8,069 nucleotides of DNA from Acidimicrobiia bacterium (GTDB lineage Bacteria; Actinomycetota; Acidimicrobiia; IMCC26256; JAENVU01), in the NCBI GenBank assembly GCA_017882945.1, contig JADGON010000105.1, positions 1 through 8,069 on the forward strand, read 5' to 3'. Below the pieces are notes generated by a model. It saw nothing but the letters and a program-made list of their open reading frames with translations, was not told the origin of the DNA and did not search any database. The stretch's first letter is position 1; each line of letters begins with the position of its first letter. Of the stretch, positions 5,527 through 8,069 are shown piece by piece. The position numbers and the translations under genes were made by a program.

Positions 5527-7089
5527 GTGACCAGCGGTGTCGTCGAACCGACCGGGGGCGCGGTCGAGAGCAAGGGCCTCAAGGCGGGTGCGCTGGGGCT
5601 CGCGTCCGCCACCGTCATCGGCGTGGCCTCGACCGCGCCGGGCTACAGCCTCGCGGCGTCTCTGGGATTGGTCACCGCCGCGGTCGGCTTGAAGGCGCCG
5701 GCCATCATGTGGATCTCGTTCATCCCCATGGCGTGCATCGCCTCGGCGTTCTTCTACCTGAACCGCGCCGACCCGGACTGTGGCACCAACTTCGCGTGGG
5801 TGACGCGATCGATGGGCCCGCGCACGGGGTGGCTGGGCGGTTGGGCCTCGATGATGGCCGACCTCATCATCATGCCCAGCCTCGCCTTCATCGCCGCGCA
5901 GTACACGTTCCTGCTCCTCGGGTTCGACAACCTCGCCGCGAACACCTGGTGCACGCTCGCGCTCGGCATCGTGTTCATCATGGCGATGACCTGGATCTGT
6001 GTGGTCGGGATCGAGCTCAGCGCCCACACGCAGATGGCGCTGCTCGTCATCGAGCTCGCGGTGCTCGTGCTCTTCAGCGTGGTGGCCCTCTACAAGGCCT
6101 ACGCCGGCACGATCCCCGGTTCGGTGACCCCCAGCCTCTCGTGGCTCACGCCGACGAACTTCGGCGGCGCCAGTGCGCTCACCGAGGGCCTGCTCGCCGC
6201 AGTGTTCATCTACTGGGGCTGGGACACCGCGACCAGCGTCAACGAGGAGAGCGACCATCCCAACACGACACCGGGCCTCGCGGGAGTGCTGTCGACGATC
6301 ATCCTCGTTGCGATCTTCGTGGTCGTTACGTTCGCAGCGCAAGCGGTGAAAGGTGCCGACTTCCTCTCCAACAACTCGAACGACGTGCTCTCGGCGACCG
6401 GGAAGGTCGTCTTCGGCAACTCGGCCCTCGGGACCATCGCCCTCAAGCTCCTGATCGTCGCGGTCCTCAGCTCGGCCGCGGCCAGCTGCCAGACGACCAT
6501 CCTGCCGGCGGCCCGCACCGCCCTCTCCATGGCGATGCACCGCGCCTTCCCACCGAAGCTGGGTGAGGTCGACCCCCAGCATCTGACGCCCGCGTTCGCA
6601 ACCTGGCTGTTCGGCATCTTCTCGAGCTTCTGGTTCGCGCTGCTCGTGCTCCTCAGCCGGTACGGCGGCGGCGACGTGCTGACGTGGTCGGTCGACGGCG
6701 TCGGCCTGATGATCGCCTACTACTACGGCCAGACCGGCTTCGCCTGCGTCATCTACTACCGGCGCTACATCTTCACGAGCTTGAAGAACTTCCTCTTCGT
6801 CGGGCTGCTGCCGCTCGTCGGCGCGCTCAGCCTCTCCTTCATCTTCCTCTGGACCATCAAGGACACGACCGATCCGGCCTACGAGGATCCGCCGGTGAGC
6901 TGGCTCGGATGGAGCCCGGTGCTGTGGCTCGGCCTCGGCACCCTCCTCGCGGGCATCCCGCTCATGTACTGGTGGAACCGACACGACCACGCGTTCTTCC
7001 GGGTCAGGCCGGATCCGATCGACAGTCGACCTCCCCCCGAGGGTGGCGAGCCGCTCCCGCCGCTCGTCGCCGAAGGAGCGCCCCACTGA
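5527..7089 (+). CDS. APC-superfamily amino acid permease
   Basis: This is a 520-residue membrane transporter with about 12 hydrophobic segments. The first (about 22-45) reads GLASATVIGVASTAPGYSLA and holds the broken-helix Gly-x-Gly/Pro region expected in TM1 of APC transporters. The segment YWGWDTATSVNEES (229-242) matches the conserved TM6 region that lines the substrate path in the amino acid/polyamine/organocation superfamily. The family imports or exchanges amino acids or related amines with a cation; the actual substrate cannot be read from sequence. The C-terminal tail of about 35 residues is cytoplasmic and Pro-rich. The GTG start has GGAGG 6 bases upstream; an in-frame TTG at 5461 would add 22 residues without membrane character. 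The stop TGA shares its A with the ATG of the next gene, so a transporter/stress-protein unit is likely. Confidence 0.9.
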   Translation: MTSGVVEPTGGAVESKGLKAGALGLASATVIGVASTAPGYSLAASLGLVTAAVGLKAPAIMWISFIPMACIASAFFYLNRADPDCGTNFAWVTRSMGPRTGWLGGWASMMADLIIMPSLAFIAAQYTFLLLGFDNLAANTWCTLALGIVFIMAMTWICVVGIELSAHTQMALLVIELAVLVLFSVVALYKAYAGTIPGSVTPSLSWLTPTNFGGASALTEGLLAAVFIYWGWDTATSVNEESDHPNTTPGLAGVLSTIILVAIFVVVTFAAQAVKGADFLSNNSNDVLSATGKVVFGNSALGTIALKLLIVAVLSSAAASCQTTILPAARTALSMAMHRAFPPKLGEVDPQHLTPAFATWLFGIFSSFWFALLVLLSRYGGGDVLTWSVDGVGLMIAYYYGQTGFACVIYYRRYIFTSLKNFLFVGLLPLVGALSLSFIFLWTIKDTTDPAYEDPPVSWLGWSPVLWLGLGTLLAGIPLMYWWNRHDHAFFRVRPDPIDSRPPPEGGEPLPPLVAEGAPH

Positions 7090-7520
7090 TGGCCGGCGAG
7101 ATCATCCTCGGATACGACGGTCAACCCGGCGCGGTGGCCGCCCTCGGCACCGCGACTGCGATCGCGGGAGCGTTCAAGCGAACCCTCGTCATCGTGTTCG
7201 GGTTTCGGCCCGCGGCGATCGGCGGCGACGTCGCCGACCTGGGCAAGGCCGTGCGCGAGGTGGGAGAGAAGTTCACCGAGGACGCGCTTGCGCGGGCGCA
7301 CAAGCTGGATGCCTCCGTGAAGGTGCAGGTCGAGCTGGTCGATCTTCGGCCCGCCGAGGCGATCCTGGCGGCCGCCGACGAGCACGACGCGCTCGCGATC
7401 GTGGTCGGTGCCACCGGGCACGGACCGATCAAGGGCGCGCTGCTGGGCTCGGTCACCTACCAGGTGGTGCACCGCTCGACCCGGCCCGTCGTCGTGGTCC
7501 CGTCGCCCGAAGACTCCTGA
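7089..7520 (+). CDS. Universal stress protein (UspA family), ATP-binding type
   Basis: This is a 143-residue single-domain protein, the normal size for the family. It opens with EIILGYDGQPGAVAAL, the first strand and Asp10 expected to contact the nucleotide. Near the end it has VVGATGHGPIKGALLGSVTY (105-124), a perfect G-2x-G-9x-G-S motif (Gly107, Gly110, Gly120, Ser121) typical of ATP-binding members, followed by the last strand RPVVVVP. The start ATG overlaps the permease stop (TGATG). A GAAGGAG ribosome site lies about 10 bases upstream, inside the permease gene. Usp genes next to or fused with transporters are common, and the protein may gate or sense the state of the permease. That role is inferred from linkage only. 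Confidence 0.92.
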   Translation: MAGEIILGYDGQPGAVAALGTATAIAGAFKRTLVIVFGFRPAAIGGDVADLGKAVREVGEKFTEDALARAHKLDASVKVQVELVDLRPAEAILAAADEHDALAIVVGATGHGPIKGALLGSVTYQVVHRSTRPVVVVPSPEDS

Positions 7521-7529
7521 TCGAGCTCT

Positions 7530-8069
7530 TTACCTGGCGGCGAGGAACGCCGACAGCCCGGTCGCGAGCGCCCGAGCCTCCGACTGTCGAAAGTCGGGCT
7601 GCTCCAGCAGTGCCGCGTCGGTCGCATTCCGCATGTTGGCGGTCTCGAACAGGACCTTCGGAACGTCCGAGAGGTTCAATCCACCGAAGTCGCGGCGTTC
7701 CAGAAGCCCGTTGGTCCCCAGGTAGCTCGATGTGGGCATCCCGGTGGCGATGAAGGCATCGCGCAGCGCTCCGCCAAGCCTCGCGGAGGCGGCAAAGATG
7801 TCATCGGTGTATCCGGGGATGTTCGCGGGCGTGTTGACATGGAAGCCGCGTCCACCCGGTGGTCCCCCATCAGCATGAATCGAGATGCCGACGTCCGCGT
7901 GGGCGCGGTTGCCGATGTATGCCCTCTCGTCGATGCACGGTCCCCACCCGTCGTCGGTCGTGCGGACCATCACCACCGTCGCGCCGGCCGCGGCGAGGAT
8001 GTCGCGCAGACGCAGCGCCACGTCGAGGTTGTATGCGTGCTCGGAATAGCCGTCGTCGGTCTGGGTCCC
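7530..8069 (-). CDS. N-acetylmuramoyl-L-alanine amidase (Amidase_3), 3' part
   Basis: The last 179 residues are visible; the frame stays open to the right edge, so the N-terminus is outside. The visible part begins GTQTDDGYSEHAYNLDVALR. Glu10 of this fragment is the expected second zinc ligand, His65 in SIHADGG the third, and Glu142 in KVLFETANMRN the catalytic glutamate. The first zinc-binding His should lie upstream of the window. RRDFGGLNLSDVPKVLFE (125-142) resembles the mycobacterial Ami1/Rv3717 group. The enzyme cleaves the amide between N-acetylmuramic acid and L-alanine of peptidoglycan peptides and should act outside the membrane; its signal peptide would be in the missing part. It converges on the universal stress gene with 9 bases between stops and no clear terminator. 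A GTG at 8021 is internal and not the true start. Confidence 0.9.
   Translation of the reverse strand, partial: GTQTDDGYSEHAYNLDVALRLRDILAAAGATVVMVRTTDDGWGPCIDERAYIGNRAHADVGISIHADGGPPGGRGFHVNTPANIPGYTDDIFAASARLGGALRDAFIATGMPTSSYLGTNGLLERRDFGGLNLSDVPKVLFETANMRNATDAALLEQPDFRQSEARALATGLSAFLAAR

Noticed and set aside
4936..7086. A 716-codon open frame on the minus strand opposite the permease
   Set aside because: It is the antisense shadow of the permease in GC-rich DNA: His/Arg/Glu/Asp-rich low-complexity sequence with no domain, while the opposite strand encodes a clear 12-TM transporter.
7521..7529. Terminator between the Usp and amidase genes
   Set aside because: Only 9 bases separate the convergent stops and no convincing hairpin is present, just the palindrome GAGCTC.
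1..8069. CRISPR array, tRNA, rRNA, IS element or phage/defence gene
   Set aside because: No spaced repeats, cloverleaf, transposase or terminal repeats were seen on either strand; all larger genes fit ordinary chromosomal families.

Overview
The window is a high-GC bacterial chromosome segment with strong G/C bias at third codon positions, frequent GTG/TTG starts and at least one apparently leaderless promoter. Together with the gene types (an Ami1/Rv3717-like amidase, a TPR-LuxR regulator, a lipoprotein with the YxFxxD secreted repeat), this points to an actinobacterium, perhaps of the Acidimicrobiia. That placement is inference from style; no marker gene is present. I see no rRNA, tRNA, CRISPR array, transposase or phage gene.

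Left part (1-3031, all on the minus strand). The first 198 bases hold the secretion signal and N-terminus of a parallel beta-helix-type exported protein that runs off the window. To its right lies a tightly packed minus-strand cluster. In transcription order it is a class I SAM methyltransferase (start 2914, or possibly 3031), a 109-aa arginine-rich protein of unknown function, a DUF2182 membrane protein and a DUF1326 cysteine-rich protein. The last three genes overlap by 8 and 4 bases, so they are almost certainly translated together. DUF2182 and DUF1326 proteins are known partners of uncharacterised, probably metal-related function.

Middle (3139-4806, plus). A TPR-rich LuxR-family regulator is transcribed divergently from the methyltransferase cluster. 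Its GTG start sits 8 bases after a TAGAAT box, which suggests a leaderless mRNA. The 224-base region between the two genes contains an inverted repeat over the regulator's promoter and a hairpin in the methyltransferase leader. The regulator is a natural candidate to control the cluster, but nothing in the sequence proves it.

Right part (4860-8069). A minus-strand lipoprotein with the YxFxxD secreted repeat converges on the LuxR gene and diverges from a plus-strand pair: a 12-TM APC-superfamily permease and a universal stress protein joined by a TGATG stop/start overlap. Convergent to the pair is the 3' part of a zinc-dependent N-acetylmuramoyl-L-alanine amidase that runs off the right edge. 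The most interesting unexplained element is the methyltransferase / Arg-rich protein / DUF2182 / DUF1326 cluster.
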